Assembly (NCBI GenBank): GCA_945878975.1
Contig: CAMCUM010000015.1
Location: 1 to 56,893 of the forward strand
DNA: 56,893 nucleotides
Reading direction: 5' to 3'
DNA from: Legionella genomosp. 1
Lineage (GTDB): Bacteria; Pseudomonadota; Gammaproteobacteria; Legionellales; Legionellaceae
Below, one piece after another: positions 56,853 through 56,893 of the stretch (its first letter is position 1; every line of letters begins with the position of its first letter). Below the pieces are notes generated by a model. It searched no databases. It was not told the origin of the DNA and was given only the letters and a program-made list of their open reading frames with translations. The translations under genes were made by a program, and so were the position numbers.

Positions 56853-56893
56853 GCGGCTGTTGTTAAGAGCAATGGTCGTGAGTGATGAGGAAA
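56762..56893. other. Unidentified DNA joined to the Tn3 remnant at the right edge
   Basis: About 130 bases are more GC-rich than the neighbours and rich in short inverted pairs (GTAGCAAGCTGC; GGTGGTAGACCCACC). They replace the 5' end of the transposase gene. The look is that of a structured RNA or mobile-element terminus, possibly a group II intron, but too little is present to decide. Confidence 0.25.

Noticed and set aside
1-56893. CRISPR array, rRNA or tRNA genes
   Set aside because: No regularly spaced direct repeats and no rRNA or tRNA-like sequence were seen on either strand by reading; a tRNAscan run would be needed to be certain.

Overview
The window looks like an accessory region of a low-GC gammaproteobacterium; a Legionella-like intracellular lineage is my best guess, from the AT-rich coding style, the four-helix membrane proteins of unknown family and the mix of IS256, IS21-like and Tn3 debris. 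There is no rRNA, tRNA or core marker to confirm this. It reads as a genomic island carrying two separate secondary-metabolism loci.

Left part (1-8201): the start of a tyrosine recombinase runs off the left edge, with a recombination-site-like inverted repeat (260-291) just upstream of it. An HU-type DNA-binding protein, a polytopic membrane protein and a dimeric (alpha2) glycyl-tRNA synthetase follow. A NodU/CmcH-type carbamoyltransferase gene is broken by an IS256-family element (4300-5676, perfect 9-bp target duplication) and also carries a frameshift near its start. A second membrane protein of unknown family closes this part.

Locus A (8445-20345): ten genes in two converging operons whose stop codons lie 3 bases apart. 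Rightward: SDR reductase, radical SAM enzyme, alkaline-phosphatase-superfamily phosphodiesterase, MFS transporter. Leftward: beta-grasp/PP-loop ATP-pyrophosphatase, methyltransferase-PLP aminotransferase fusion, GT4 glycosyltransferase, PIG-L deacetylase, DUF4910/M28 peptidase-like protein, FemAB/GNAT-like acyltransferase. I do not recognise the pathway. The enzyme set suggests a small glycosylated, aminoacylated and perhaps sulfur-containing metabolite. A 5'-truncated clpX-like gene and three short inverted-repeat elements (20834-21719) form a scarred border with locus B.

Locus B (21762-51980): a complete trans-AT polyketide/nonribosomal peptide assembly line without any acyltransferase domain. 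Colinear order: PKS1 (KS-DH-KR-cMT-ACP-ER-KS-DH*), PKS2 (ACP-KS), NRPS1 (ACP-aminotransferase-C-A-PCP), NRPS2 (Cy-A-PCP-TE; the A domain carries the full cysteine code). A full beta-branching cassette is present: HMG synthase, two enoyl-CoA hydratase-like enzymes, a Cys-to-Ser decarboxylating KS and a discrete ACP. Three candidate hydroxylases (2OG-Fe(II), Asp/Asn-hydroxylase-like, CmlA-like di-iron) and a MATE exporter complete it. The expected product is a C-methylated, beta-branched beta-amino acyl chain joined to one undetermined amino acid and a C-terminal cysteine or thiazoline.

Right part (52362-56893): a paralogue of the left-hand membrane protein, so this family brackets the region; an unknown membrane protein; and a Tn3-family transposase whose N-terminus has been replaced by unrelated DNA at the right edge.
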